A stretch of 64,000 nt of DNA from Pratylenchus scribneri (lineage: Eukaryota > Nematoda > Chromadorea > Rhabditida > Pratylenchidae): contig JAQSEB010000021.1 in assembly GCA_030063045.1 (NCBI GenBank), positions 372,001-436,000 of the forward strand, in the 5' to 3' direction. Under the pieces are notes generated by a model that was not told the origin of the DNA, made no database searches, and worked only from the letters and a program-made list of their open reading frames with translations. Of this stretch, positions 11,251-22,629 are shown in pieces. Within the stretch, counting starts at the first letter, position 1. Each line of letters starts with the position of its first letter. Made by a program: the position numbers and the translations under genes.

Positions 11251-13337
11251 TTTTGACTTTTCAGTCAAAACGGTTTAAATTGAATTGATAGATTTGTGAA
11301 AGAATTTCTAAAAATAAAATAATTAAATAAACTGAAAATAATTTTTATCCCCTCAAATAGGATTAATGATTTTTTAATTTCTTTAATATGAAATGAATGG
11401 GGGAATAGAGCGAAAGGGAACAATTTTTGCATTGTGATATTAATAGTTAAAAGAAAATTAATGGATTTGTTTGGAAATGGCCAAATCCAATGGCCAAAAA
11501 GCGACAAAATATGCCTAAATCAAGGAGTTTACTTTTTTTGGCAAGTGCTTAGCCAAATGGTATGAGGTTTTTTAATAGCTTAAAAGATTTTTCTGTGTTT
11601 GCTTATGGGAAAATTCGCTACGTATGGAGTTTACATTCACTTTTTTGTTAAGAAGAGAAAAAATGCAGGAAAGTGCAGAGTCCCCCCTTATGAGTTTTTT
11701 GGGAATTGGGATTAGAGTTAGGGTCATTCAAGGTTAAGGATGGGATAAAATCATCTCACCTAACCCTAAACCCTATCCCTAACACCCATAGGGGGTCGGT
11801 ACCCTTTACTTTTCCCCCACTTTCTTTCTTTTGATGAGAAAAAAAGGGGATGTAAACTCATCATAAGTATAAGTACCAAAAATTCTTTCTGCCACATTTG
11901 GGTATTCTTATTTAATTATAGACTAATATTTTGAAAAGAGGAATGCTCCAAAAGATGAAAAAAAAACATATGGATCGAATAATATATAAAATGGGCCCAA
12001 ATTGACTAAAAGTGGCTTTCTTAGTTGATTTTATATGCGGGGATCTGCCTTTCATCTATTTTTGTTTTGTTATCTCAAAAATGCGGTGAAAATGAAAAGA
12101 AAATGGGATAACATTTTTGAAAAGAACAAGATTATGCGAATAAAATGTTGTTAAATATGTTTTTGTGATGAGAGGATGGAAAATGTTTTATGAAGGGACA
12201 AATGTGGATTGGAAATGGAAAAAAGGTCAAAAAATGGGAAAAGTTGGGTCTTGGGTTTGAGCAAAATTTTATCTGTGCGATGCTGCGATAATGATGCTGG
12301 GGTTTGGCCCAGAATAAAATGGCTAGAAGGGCAACGAAAAGGGCAAAAAATTGTTGATCAAATTGATGGATGGATGAAATGAGTAGGTAGATTTACAATG
12401 AATAATGCTTTTGAACCGAATATGTGTAAAAAAGATAGATTGTGTCTGCGATAACTCCATCCAATCCAAATGACTTTTCCTAATAGAAATGGAAATGGAC
12501 GGAGGAAAAGGAAAAAGAATGTGCTTTAAGTTAGGGAGATATAAAATTGGCCGCAACAATATGGGAAAATTCATGTGAAAAAGAGAAGGTTTAAATTTTA
12601 AATTGAAAAAGCCAAAAAATTAGTAAACTTTTTAAAATTATAAAATTCAAAAATTGTTTGAATTTATTAGAATAGATCTATAGCAAAGCATAAATTTATA
12701 CAATTTAAAATTTCAATAAATTGTTGACATGAAATATTGCCAAGGATTGATCTGTGAACTCTCGACATGAATTACAAGAAAGAAGAATTTTCTTGCAAGG
12801 CAAACTCGAAAATTAAAGACAAAAAATTTAAAAATTCTGACCCGAAACCTAACTTCTGAATTTTTATCCTTGGTATTGGCACAAATTAAAAATAATAATT
12901 AATTATTTTATTAAAACGAAATGGAATTGAAATTGCAACATAAGTTAAGATTAACAAATTTAAATCATATCTTTTAAAAAGAATGGCAAGAATGTTTTAT
13001 ATACTATTACATTCCCTTTCATCCATCCAATTCAAAACGGATTTAACTCGCATGCTGGAAGAAATGAATTCCGCCATTTTGCGCCGATTATTTCGTACCA
13101 GCCCGATTTGGAACGCAATAGCATTGATTGGTCTTTACCATACTGAGTTCGCCGCTCCTCCATCATACAATATTTGCCCGAATCCGATGTGAAATTGCAA
13201 TGCTGAAAAAATACGTCAATTATTGTAGAAATTGATTAAGTTGTCAAATTGAAAAAAGTTACGGTACTTTTCATTAATTTCACTCATTTTTTTCATTTTT
13301 TGGTAATGGAGTTTATATATCGCCTTTTTAGTTCAAC
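11251..13337. other. Intergenic region upstream of the tetraspan gene
   Basis: No convincing gene was found. ORFs at 11265-11507 and 12323-12574 are hydrophobic, low-complexity readings of AT-rich DNA without exon-like neighbours. The ORF at 12983-13192 (plus) has mixed composition but no recognisable domain. The stretch also holds one of the GTGAAGGGT/TTAGGG-type repeats at about 11655-11840. Confidence 0.4.
11655..11840. repeat. Short inverted-repeat element with telomere-like words (copy 1)
   Basis: The ends carry AGTGCAGAGTCCCCCC and, inverted, a run ending GGGGGTCGGTACCCTTTACTT. The interior has ATTAGAGTTAGGGTCATTC on the left and CACCTAACCCTAAACCC on the right, so the element is roughly palindromic. 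Related copies lie at 13338-13585, 18770-19380 and 36735-36905. It encodes no protein. Confidence 0.6.
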
Positions 13338-13585
13338 TATGGAAAAGTGAAAGATCCCCCCTATGGGTCATTTTAGGAATAGGGCCAAGGAGTGAGTCAT
13401 TAGGTGTCATTCAAGGATAGGATAAGGATATCATCTCAGTTAACCCCTAATAATAAGCTAGAGTTGCCGGAACTTCCGGTTCCGGTAAAATCCGATTCCG
13501 GGGTAGCTCTACTAATAACCAACCCTAATCCTCTGCTGATGACCCATATGGGGGGTGGGGGGGGGACTCTTCATTTTTTCCCTTC
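13338..13585. repeat. Short inverted-repeat element with telomere-like words (copy 2)
   Basis: It starts GAAAGATCCCCCCTATGGGTC and ends near CCCATATGGGGGGTGGGG, with GTCATTCAAGGATAGGAT and an ATCTCAGTTAACCCCTAA block inside. It is interrupted at about 13453-13515 by a GC-rich tract rich in TTCCGG words (GTTGCCGGAACTTCCGGTTC), probably a smaller nested insertion. Confidence 0.55.
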
Positions 13586-13619
13586 TCAACAAAAAAGTAA
13601 TATATATAAATTCCCGCAT

Positions 13620-14178
13620 CACCCCGAAACATCGAATAGACGAAACATCGAATGGACGAAATATCGAATGGACGAAACATCGACAAGGAGGAGGTGGACA
13701 AAACATCGAATTCCCAAAACATCGAAAAGGAGGAAATGGGACGAAACATCGAAAACTTGAACTGGTTACTAAAATTTTTTAAACAATATTACCAATCGAC
13801 GCGTCTCGATGAGCTAATGCCGAATACGCTATTGATTTGATTCAAAACTCAAAAATAAAAAAGTTTTGGCCATTTAAATTTGCAAAAAATTTACATATTT
13901 AACTAAAATAGCCAAAACTTTTTTATTTTTGAGTTTTGACCCAAACTAATAAGTATATTCGGCATTAGCTCATCGAGACGCGTCGATTGGTATATCGTTT
14001 AAAAAATTTTAGTAACCAGTTCAAGTTTTCGATGTTTCGTCCCATTTCCTCCTTTTCGATATTTTGGGAATTCGATGTTTCGTCCATCTCCTCCTTGTCG
14101 ATGTTTCGTCCATTCGATATTTCGTCCATTCGATGTTTCGTCTATTCGATGTTTCGTCTATTCGATGTTTCGGGGTAG
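13620..14178. mobile_element. Large foldback (hairpin) element with CGAAACATCGA minisatellite arms
   Basis: Left arm about 13620-13875 and right arm about 13915-14178 are nearly perfect reverse complements around a loop of about 40 bp. Each arm holds a degenerate 16-bp minisatellite (CGAAACATCGAATGGA), the word AACTTGAACTGGTTACTAAA, the word CGACGCGTCTCGATGAGCTA, and an inner TCAAAACTCAAAAATAAAAA block. It encodes no protein; the ORFs crossing it are repeat readings. The outer ends (ATCACCCCGAAACATCG and its complement ending TTTCGGGGTAGAG) may be termini. No clear target duplication was found. Confidence 0.8.
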
Positions 14179-14479
14179 AGCCTAAATTCCATAAATAGTA
14201 AGTACCATTCATTTTAGTTAGTAGTTAGCACTGAAAATGAAAATTAACCTAGAAAATGAATTAAAAACCAGAAAAAAATTTTTGTGGTGGGATTGTTTTT
14301 CATATAACAGAAAAGTTAAAAAAGAAATGTTCATGTTTTTCCATTTTGATAAGAATATGCCGACATTTACGAATTCGGACTTATCTATGGTAAATGTCGG
14401 TTATGCCTGTCAAATTTTTTCAATTTAACAAAATTAATTTAAAATTCCTTCATGCTTAAATATTTAAAATTATAAATTA

Positions 14480-14791
14480 CTAAAATATCTTTAAAATAAA
14501 ATTCAATAATTTTTGTGACCATTTAAAAAATTTCCTCTCAATTAATACCGTGTAAAATTCTTCATATGGAATTTTTTGCCATAGAATATTCCATCCAGCT
14601 TCTATTACTCTGCATTCATCCGAATATTCTTTGCTAAAATTTCGTGGCAACGGTGCAGGAAAGGGAAGACCGAAGGTGCGAGGCAATTTTTTGGTTGCAT
14701 TTGTTGTAAAATTTTGGGTAATATTTGTGGACAAATACTTTGATATAGAATGCCAAAAATCTTTAATTTTGGGGAATTTGGATTTTTAAAA
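14480..14791 (-). pseudogene. ATG-less coding-like stretch, unknown
   Basis: One minus-strand frame stays open from about 14791 to the stop at 14480 and reads like real protein (IKDFWHSISKYLSTNITQ, RTFGLPFPAPLPRNFSKEY, DECRVIEAGWNILWQKI). It has no ATG and no clean splice acceptor at its 5' end. It may be an exon of an unrecognised gene or a gene relic. I recognise no family. Confidence 0.35.
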
Positions 14792-15212
14792 ATTTATAAA
14801 AGAATAGTTGATGTTAAGTTTGTAAGGCAATTAGGCAATTGATTTGAGACTAATGTTAATATTGATAAAGACACATATTATTGTGCATAAAATCATTAAA
14901 AAAAATTATATAAAAAATATTGGCTATATTGGGTAAAATGGACCGCAAAAAATGTCCAAAATTTTTGTTAAACCAATTTATTACCAAATTTTAAATATTG
15001 TAAATATTTTTTATATATAATTTTGTGCCCAAAAAAGTACAATATAATTGATCCAATAATTTTAATAACATCAATATTTAACCGTTTCGATGATAATTGT
15101 TATAACCATAAAAGGAGTTATAAAAGGAAAAATATTTTTTTCCATTATTTTTTTTATTTTATTTAATTTGCTTTTTTCGTTAATAAATTTGTGAACATTA
15201 TTTTTGTTGTTT

Positions 15213-15724
15213 TTAATTTTTGTAAAATTCCATATATGCCCATTGCCCACCTGCGGATGCGGATAGGCTGACATCTGGCGGAGTGTCACATTTTGGTTTT
15301 CTTTTTCGGTGCGGGCCCATCGAAGCCCAGATTCCACCATTCAAACTGCGTTTATAAAAGCAAATATCGCCAGTGCTAGGCGAACGAAATGGACACTTTT
15401 TGGTTCGGCAAAAACCGCGTGAAACGCGTTTGCAACCATTGAAAAGCTGTAAAACATATTTTAAAATTTTATTCATAAAAATTTAACTTTGATAATAGAA
15501 TGGTCTGGGATGACTTCCCATGTTAATGTGCCCACATATGCAAGGAATTGGCAAGTTGGATCGACGCTGTTCAAGTATTCAAGCGGCAATTTTGGGAATT
15601 TTGGATCGGGGACATGTGGCCAATCTTTATTTAATGGCGCCGGATAAAATTCAGGACGAAAAAAGGCATTGGCATGGGAATTGGCGAAAATGAAAATTAA
15701 TGGCAGATTAAATAATTTAATCAT
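15213..15724 (-). CDS. Small secreted cysteine-containing protein, unknown family
   Basis: Two exons: 15724-15488 and 15446-15213, joined in phase 0 across a 41-bp intron (GTTAAA to TTTACAG), giving 156 residues. The start ATG at 15724 opens a signal peptide (MIKLFNLPLIFIFANSHANA). The mature part begins FFRPEFYPAPLNKDWPHVPD and contains CQFLAYVGTLTWEV. Exon 2 carries NGCKRVSRGFCRTKKCP, STGDICFYKRSLNGGIWASM and a basic RKRKPKC segment, so the likely disulphide cysteines cluster there, and it ends QWAYMEFYKN. There are no membrane helices. It is exported, with no domain I recognise; a structural extracellular protein or a parasitism effector are both possible. Confidence 0.7.
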
Positions 15725-15912
15725 GCTTTCTAAATAAATAAAAAAAATAAATCATTTTATAATTCGAGAATGAATTTTTTGGACATAGACAAAGCAAAAA
15801 TATTTACTTAATCAATAAAAAGCCAAGCCAAATAATGGGCGAACGACGGTAGAAGGAATGGAAAAGAGGCAAAAATAAGCGAAGACCGAGGGTTATTTTC
15901 CTCCTCCTCTTA

Positions 15913-16890
15913 AGCTAAGTTCACAATGGAGGGTGAGAGTGCAGACTGTGAGTCAATGCTGCGACGCAAGTGAATGTTTTTGTTGTGAACACTTACCCAG
16001 AGTCATTGACTCAGGGAGTCAGTGACTCGAAAATTCGAGTCATTGACTCAAAATTTCGGAGTCAGTGACAAAATAGTGCAATTTCTTTTTTGGGGTGTTC
16101 ACAATAGGAGTGTGCGACCAAAAAATAGTGCAATTTCATAGTGAGAGTCAAACCACATGGGGGTGTTCACAACGAAAAAAAGAAACTCAGCCACCATAGT
16201 CAGTGTCTATAGTCAATGACTCCAAAACAAGGGAAGGCAAAATATCTAGAAAATTAGATATTTTTTCACGAGTCATTGACTCCGAACAAAAAATCTACCC
16301 CACCCATAGGGGGGACCCTTCTGTTTCCAAAAAATTTTTTTTCCGAATTTTGCCACCAAATGTTCAGGGAATGGGTAATCGAGGTCGGAGATCCCGAATA
16401 TCGAAAAAAATTTGGGATTGACCAAGCGGTGCGCGAGTTATACCGTGGCCAAACCGCGGAGCGAATTTTCTCTAAATTTTCACAAAAATAGTCGTTTATG
16501 GGGTAATCTGGGTCGAGGATCACGAATATCATATCCGTTTTGAACGAAACCTAAAGGTGCGCGGGATTAAGCAGGATATCCGGCAAATTGACCCCGCACC
16601 ATTTCACAATAAGAACATTCACTTTCATCGCACTCGCAGCATTGACTCTCAGCATTGACTCTCACTCGAGTGTTTGACTCCATTGTGAACAGTCTTCTTG
16701 TTTATTTTGCACTTTTTTGCACTTTTGGTCTGAATCGCACTCGCACTCTCAGCATTGACTATGAACATGCACTCTCACCGTCATTGTGAAATGGTTGTGA
16801 TCGCATACGCAGCATTGACTCTCAGCATTGAATCGCACTCGCAGCATTGACTCACAGTCTGCACTCTCACCCTCCATTGTGAACTTAGCT
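15913..16890. mobile_element. PIF/Harbinger-like non-autonomous element with about 50-bp inverted repeats
   Basis: Termini are AGCTAAGTTCACAATGGAGG and its exact complement at the right. Identity continues about 50 bp through GGTGAGAGTGCAGACTGTGA and GTCAATGCTGCGA. TTA flanks both sides (15910-15912 and 16891-16893), fitting a TWA target duplication. Inside are many AGTCATTGACTC and GCATTGACTC sub-repeats and an unrelated GC-richer core at about 16290-16600, probably nested. No transposase was found, and the ORFs inside are repeat readings. Confidence 0.75.
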
Positions 16891-17305
16891 TTAAATGAGA
16901 ATTCATTGGTCATTCATTTTCATAAAGTAAAGGAAAAAGATGAAGACAAGCCTTTAGAAACCATCAACAGCAGCAGCACAAGAGGGCAAACCACTCTGAT
17001 GAGATTAATCTGCGCTGAGTAAGTGGGCTCCTCTCCTCCTATCTTAATAAATTGCATTGAACGTTGAACCATTGAGGGCTATGTGTTTTATAACATTTTT
17101 CCCAAACATTTATGAATAGCCCATGAAATGGCAATGTGAATTGAAAAAATGGGAATTTGAAAATATTTAATAAACCAAAATTTTTAGATTATTTTTTCTC
17201 TATGGCCAATAAATATAAAATAAGAGTAAATATGTTTTATTGTAAAGAATAAACAATAAAATTTTAATGTGAATTTTTTCATTTGAATTTTTTTTTTATT
17301 TATGG

Positions 17306-17574
17306 TGCCCAAAAAAGTATTAATTTACACAAATTTTTCATGTCGAAAAAATAATTGTATTTTGAGAAAAATAATTATTTTTTGAGGCCTTATAACTTGG
17401 CCAAATCATACTTTTTAGTACTCAGCTCTTGGCCTCTAATCCCATCCTGCACTGAACCTATTCCTGAGCCTGAGTTATAATACCTAGTTTTGGCCAAGTT
17501 ATATGGACACAAAAATATAATATTTTTTGACACGAAAGAATTTCGCTAAATTAATTATTTTTTTGGGTAAATAA
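17306..17574. mobile_element. Palindromic miniature element
   Basis: The left end reads CCCAAAAAAGTATTAATTTA and the right end ATTAATTATTTTTTTGGG. TTATAACTTGGCCAA on the left faces TTGGCCAAGTTATA on the right around a short centre. It has no coding capacity. It lies just downstream of the DUF1647-like gene. Confidence 0.6.
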
Positions 17575-17684
17575 ATTATTATTTTCCCTTTAATTATTTC
17601 ATATATATAATTTTTATCAGAAATAAAATATTTTAGAAATATATTAATTGTCCTTTCTCTTTCATAATATTTGTGAATATGTTA

Positions 17685-20600
17685 CTAAAATTGTTTGTGA
17701 CAACAATTGACCGTGCTGACAAAATTCCGCTCATCCTCTTCATTCAATGGCATTTTTCTTCGTACCTCATATTGTTTTCCGACCAGACCCTTTCTTGGAT
17801 GTTTGGAATCGGCATGGGGCAGAAAATTGATGCCTTAAAATAAAAATAAATCTTTATAGTTTTGAAAAATCCTATCAAAATCCAACACTTTCAGGAATTA
17901 TTTTTTAAAAAAATATTATTTTCTTATTGGGCAAAATGATAAAAAAAATTTTATCAACAAAATATTTTTTGACTTCTTATATATCAGAAACCGGTTTTAG
18001 AGCCTACAAACATTGTAAATTTGTAGATCTCATCGAGATGCGTCTTTTTATATAAATATTTCTTAATTAAAATCAGAACTTAGCGAGTTAAACCATTTAA
18101 ACCAAATTTCTTGTTTTTGATTTTAAAATCTTTAATTTTGGGCTGAATGCTGATATTTTATTTACCATTCGATGCATCTTCAATGAGATCCGCAAATTGA
18201 TTTAAGGTTCGTGTGGACTAAAAATGGTTTCTGATAAAAATAATTTTTCCGGTAAAAATCATTTTTGTCAGTAAAAAAAAGAAATTTTGCCGTTAAAAAT
18301 AGTAACCTTGGTAAAAATTATCATTATTTTATTTAAATTTTTCTACCTTCATTGTATAATTTGTCATGTTCCGCGTTCACTGTCAAGATGGTCAAAATGC
18401 TCTGGTCCTGACGATTGCAAACTCCAACATCGTTGAGTCGACGTTCATCACAATACAAATCCTCTCTTGTCCCAAACGGTTCAATACATTGACGGGCTAA
18501 GGCACACAATAAAGCCCTAAAATTTTATTTTGAAAATTAATCATTACAAATATTGAAAAGAATAAAAAAATTAATTCCACCCGGTTTTCTTTTTTCCTAT
18601 TCTCGATAATTACGAGTAAAATTTACCAATTTCATTTTGAAATTTCATCGATTTTCTCAAATCGAAACCGTCTCTGTCCTACCCTACTCAATAGCTTAAT
18701 ATATTTTTTAAACAAATTATGATTTCATTAATTTCAAAAGTGGTACTTATCCTGCAGTTTGGGTCCCCTTTTAGGTCAATTATTAGGGAAAAGTGAAGAG
18801 TTGGGGTTATTGTTATCTAAATTTTGAAAAATTGAAAATTTTCAAAAAATCTAGGAAAATCCCTAATTTCTTAGTTTTTCGCCTCTGTCTTCCAGACTTA
18901 TTTTTATTGTTTTTTGGTGCCGTTCATTTTAGGTCATCACTGCAGGAATATGGTTAGGGTCAATTGGGGTTACGTTAGATCATAGCTCGGCAAGGGGGGG
19001 GAGGGTCGTCATGGGTGGCTGCGTGGTTGGTGGTGGGCGAAGTCCACTCTAATTTTTCATGCGTAGTCCCAATTTCATATTTTTTGCGCCGCAAGCTAAA
19101 ATTTAGGGCCAAAAACAACCTCGCAGAGTAAAATTTGGCCTAAAAATGGCCGCGCAGCGAAAAATTTTCCATTTTTTCCGAAAAATTTTTCAATTTTTTC
19201 CTTCCTCCCCCTGCTTGGTGCGTGGTTCCCGCTAAATCCCCTGAGTGCTGCATTGTGGGGGAGGGTCGGACCCCACCCTTGCCGAGCTATGCGTTAGATG
19301 ATATCTCAGCCCAGAATGACCTACATAACGCTAACCCTAATCGTCATGACTCAAAGTGAGGACCTTTCACATTTTCCCTTTTCAACCAAAAAAGATGATA
19401 CAAATTGGATTAATACCTCAAAAGAAAAGTAGCAAATAATTAGCTGATACTTTCGAAACGATTTTTAATTTGCGAATCGAAAATAAAAAATGTCTAAAAA
19501 TTGATTTTTTAATGCATATTTTTTATTTAATAAATGTATATTTTCAACTGACCATTTAAGCAATTTCCTTGCGTATTCACTTTTATGGACAATAAAAATG
19601 TTCGACTCCCATTGTTTTTTCTCCCAGTCAGCAGATAATGGATACCAATCGGGCGCAAATGGCAAAAAATTATACATTCCTGCAATTTTAATTTGATTAA
19701 AGAAATTGTATCGAAAAAAGCATTGCATCCGAAAACTTTTCTTCTAATCTTTTTATGTCATATAAATTGGCTATAACAAAATATTGGAGCTAGATTTTGT
19801 TTTAAAACTGCTATTAGGTTTGGAAATTAGCCATTGGCCAATAAGTTTCTTAAAGAGCTGATCAATATAACCTAATAATATTATATTTCGACATGAAAAT
19901 TTTTCGGAAGATAATAATTTTATTGATAAATTCGATTAAATATTTATTTATTTTTATATTAAAATATCCAAAAATTTTTATTTTTTATTCCTATTTTCCT
20001 ACCAAAAATTTGGTATTAAATTTATTCTTAAGAGAAAAACGGTTTTGAACAATTTATTTTTAAATTTTATTTAAATGCGTTGTCTGAGTTAATTTTTAAC
20101 TTAAAATTTAAACCATTAGTCAATTATTTGTTTAGTTTCTAAAATGCATAAGCAAAATAAAATTGATTTTAAAATTTTTTTCTCGTATTGATAAATAAAA
20201 TAGACCTAATATATTTAGATTTTTTTCAAACTTGTTCCTTACACGAATTATCAAATAACAATAATAATAACACAATTTACTTACTAGGATTGGTTGCATA
20301 TCGCATTCCGTGATAATTTTCTAAAATATTTTAAATAATTTATTAATTAATCCAAATATTTTGGGAATAGGGATATTCACCTCCAGGAATAATCAACTCC
20401 GAAACATTTCCATTTTCAATCGCCGTAAAAATTGGTTCGAAAAGCATTGGGTCATGAAATATAATGGAAGTATCCAGCCATATCCATGTGTCAAATTCAG
20501 CAAAAGATTGCTAAAAATAATAATAATAAATTTTCCAAAAGTTTAATTAACCGCAAAAATGATAAATTTCCACGCAAAAATGTTCATTCTTTCACTAACA

Positions 20601-22629
20601 TCCGGCAACAAATTTGACCAATTAAACATGCGAAATTCAATGCCGCAAACAGCATTCAGAGGCTCTTTCTGTGATGGGTAAAAATTTTTAACCGATGATT
20701 ATCAATTTTCTAGACTTATTAATAGACAATGAGAGAGCTGAAAAATGATCTAGAATAGAATGTGTGGTATACTGATGAATGAATTTATATGGCATTTTAA
20801 TTTGGGTAAATTAATTAGAAAATGGATCAAATAATTAATACCCTGTTTTCAGCCAAAATTGGCCATATGTAATTTTTCAATAAAACTCAAAAAAAATATA
20901 TTAATTTTATTACCATTTTTTAGCCAGGTTTACCATCGAGACCAGATTGCTTATTTATTGCCAAAAATATCTAAGAGGCATTTTAAATTACCAATGTTTC
21001 ATTCAGGCTGAATCCATCCATATCATAGACGATAATTTTTTGTTGGCATTTAAATGTTTTCTTTAAATTGAATAAAAGTGTCTTCAAGTAGGCATAATAT
21101 TTGTGATTTGCAGCAGTGACAAAAAAGAAGCCATCCTCTCCCGGTCTCTTCAACTGTGCAAGCGTTTGAGGAAATTAAAAATTTTATGACAATCTCGGGA
21201 AAAAGAGGGGACTAATCAGTATTTTTTACCCAAAAGTAGTTTTTGATTTATAATAAATCAGAAACCAGTTTTAAACCTTACCAAAACTTATAACAATTTG
21301 TAAATCTCATCTTGACACGTTGATTGGTATATAAATTGTCATGGTTTGTCAAATTTAAATTAGTTTCGAACCATAAAATATGAGATGGTTTAAACGGTTT
21401 AATACTCCTTAATTTTGACCAAACCTTGGTAAATTATATACCATTTGGCGTGTCTCGACTCTCGATGAGATCTACAAAATGGTATAAGGTTTGAAGGGTC
21501 TAAAACCCGTTTCTGATATATTTAGAATCAAAAAATACTTTTGGATATTTTTTTGTTAAAAAAAAATTTTTCCCTAAAAATTAATATTCATTTTAAAATA
21601 TAATTTTGCTTTTGTAAATTAAAAATTTTATTAAAAAAATAAAAAAATACTTACCGGAACACTTTTCTCGATGGCAAATTTATCGGAGAGTTTAAATTTA
21701 TGAAGCAGCAAAAGGAATGAACAATTGAAGCGATGGCCCATTACAAAATTTGTGGACAAATTTGAATAGCGACGAATTCGCAGGCTATAACGCATCTGAA
21801 TTAGAAAAGAAATGGAAAATTATTCAAACAAATGTGAATTTACCAATTCATCACTACAATAACCTATTTCCGCATCTGTAGTATTAATTTTGCCTTTTGT
21901 TGCTGGAATCTGAAATTTGATAAAAATAGGATATCAGTTACAATTACAACATATATAAATTTGAAAATAATTAATTGTCAGAAAATAATTTCAATATTTT
22001 TTATAAATTATTTTGAATGAATTTTTCCAATTTTTCGTTTAATAATTATAAGAAGGCGGATTACAAATGCATATTTTGGCATTTTTTGCAAACATTGAAC
22101 TACATAAATGCAATAAAAATCGAAAAATTGCATATTCTAATGGTTTTTTTAACCAAAATTTTGGATATTTTAAGAAATTTACCAAAATTTGCATATTTTG
22201 GCTCCTTTTGCCTTCTAGACCATGCATATATTTTTAAAAAATATGAAATAAATTCTATTGCAATTCTCATAATCGAGTTGCTCTCAAAATAGTATATAAA
22301 AATTATTTTTTTAATGATAAAATTCCATTAGGCCATTTTCAATTTCTTCCGTAATATTTTTTTGCAGTTTACAATTATATAAAACTTATCAAATTTTATT
22401 TTGAATTTAAAAAAATAATGCTTACTTTAATGTTTGCATCATCAGTGCTTTGTTCACATTTTTGATGGAAGAATGTCGGCGTAATTTTATTCGAAATAGC
22501 AAAATTGTATAGGAAAATGATTGGAATTATTAAGGAGAAGAATAGGCAAAGGAAAAAATAATAATAATTTGACTTCTTTGGAGTATTTCCATTTTGAACA
22601 ATTAATTCGTATTTATTGATTTTAGGCAT
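17685..22629 (-). CDS. DUF1647-like putative glycosyltransferase, type II membrane protein
   Basis: Start at ATG 22629 (MPKINKYELIVQNG); exon 1 is 22629-22426. A single helix near residue 30 (YYYFFLCLFFSLIIPIIFLY) predicts a type II Golgi protein. Later exons in order: IPATKGKINTTDAEIGYCSD (21.9 kb), MRYSLRIRRYSNLSTNF (21.75), PGEDGFFFVTAANHKYYAYL then QQKIIVYDMDGFSLNET (21.1), FRMFNWSNLLPDV (20.63), FAEFDTWIWLDTSIIFHDP (20.45), AGMYNFLPFAPDWYPLSADW (19.68), ALLCALARQCIEPFGTREDL then GVCNRQDQSILTIL (18.45), and INFLPHADSKHPRKGLVG to the TAG at 17685. The order 'kiivYD', 'WlDsSi', 'HpgMy', 'CALe.dCi' and 'DQSilniL' matches the nematode DUF1647 family, thought to be nucleotide-sugar-type transferases. 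Substrate is unknown. Its introns carry at least three transposon-like inserts. Confidence 0.75.
17981..18236. repeat. AAACCGGTTT palindromic repeat family, copy 1
   Basis: The left end is ATCAGAAACCGGTTTTAGAG and the right end ACTAAAAATGGTTTCTGAT. Inner conserved words are CTCATCGAGATGCGTC on the left and CGATGCATCTTCAATGAGAT on the right. It is a weak palindrome of about 256 bp with no coding. It lies in a DUF1647-like intron. Confidence 0.6.
18770..19380. repeat. Short inverted-repeat element with telomere-like words (copy 3, interrupted)
   Basis: The left part has AAAAGTGAAGAGTTGGGG and later TTTAGGTCATCACTGCAGG and TTAGGGTCAATTGGGGTTA. The right part has GATATCTCAGCCCAGAATGA, CGCTAACCCTAATCG and AAAGTGAGGACCTTTCAC. 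A hAT-like element at 18982-19291 is inserted between them. Confidence 0.55.
18982..19291. mobile_element. hAT-like miniature element with 8-bp target duplication
   Basis: A 310-bp element with perfect 15-bp inverted ends (CATAGCTCGGCAAGG). The 8-bp duplication CGTTAGAT flanks it at 18974-18981 and 19292-19299, the signature of hAT transposition. The interior carries GGCCGCGCAGCG, also found in the other hAT-type insert at 49041-49508. No transposase is present. It is nested within an older repeat in a DUF1647-like intron. Confidence 0.85.
21236..21545. repeat. AAACCGGTTT palindromic repeat family, copy 2
   Basis: The left end is AATCAGAAACCAGTTTTAAA and the right end TAAAACCCGTTTCTGAT. Inside are TTGGTATATAAATTGTCATG on the left and a TATATACCATTTGGCGTGTC block on the right, with TCTCGATGAGATCTAC. 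It lies in a DUF1647-like intron and is non-coding. Confidence 0.65.

Noticed and set aside
11700..11800. Interstitial telomere
   Set aside because: Only single TTAGGG/CCCTAA words embedded in a palindromic dispersed element, not a tandem run.
12983..13192. 69-codon plus ORF with mixed composition
   Set aside because: Isolated, no recognisable domain, no exon-like neighbours; kept only as a note.
13404..14212. ORFs over the CGAAACATCGA region
   Set aside because: They are readings of a foldback element present on both strands in mirror image.
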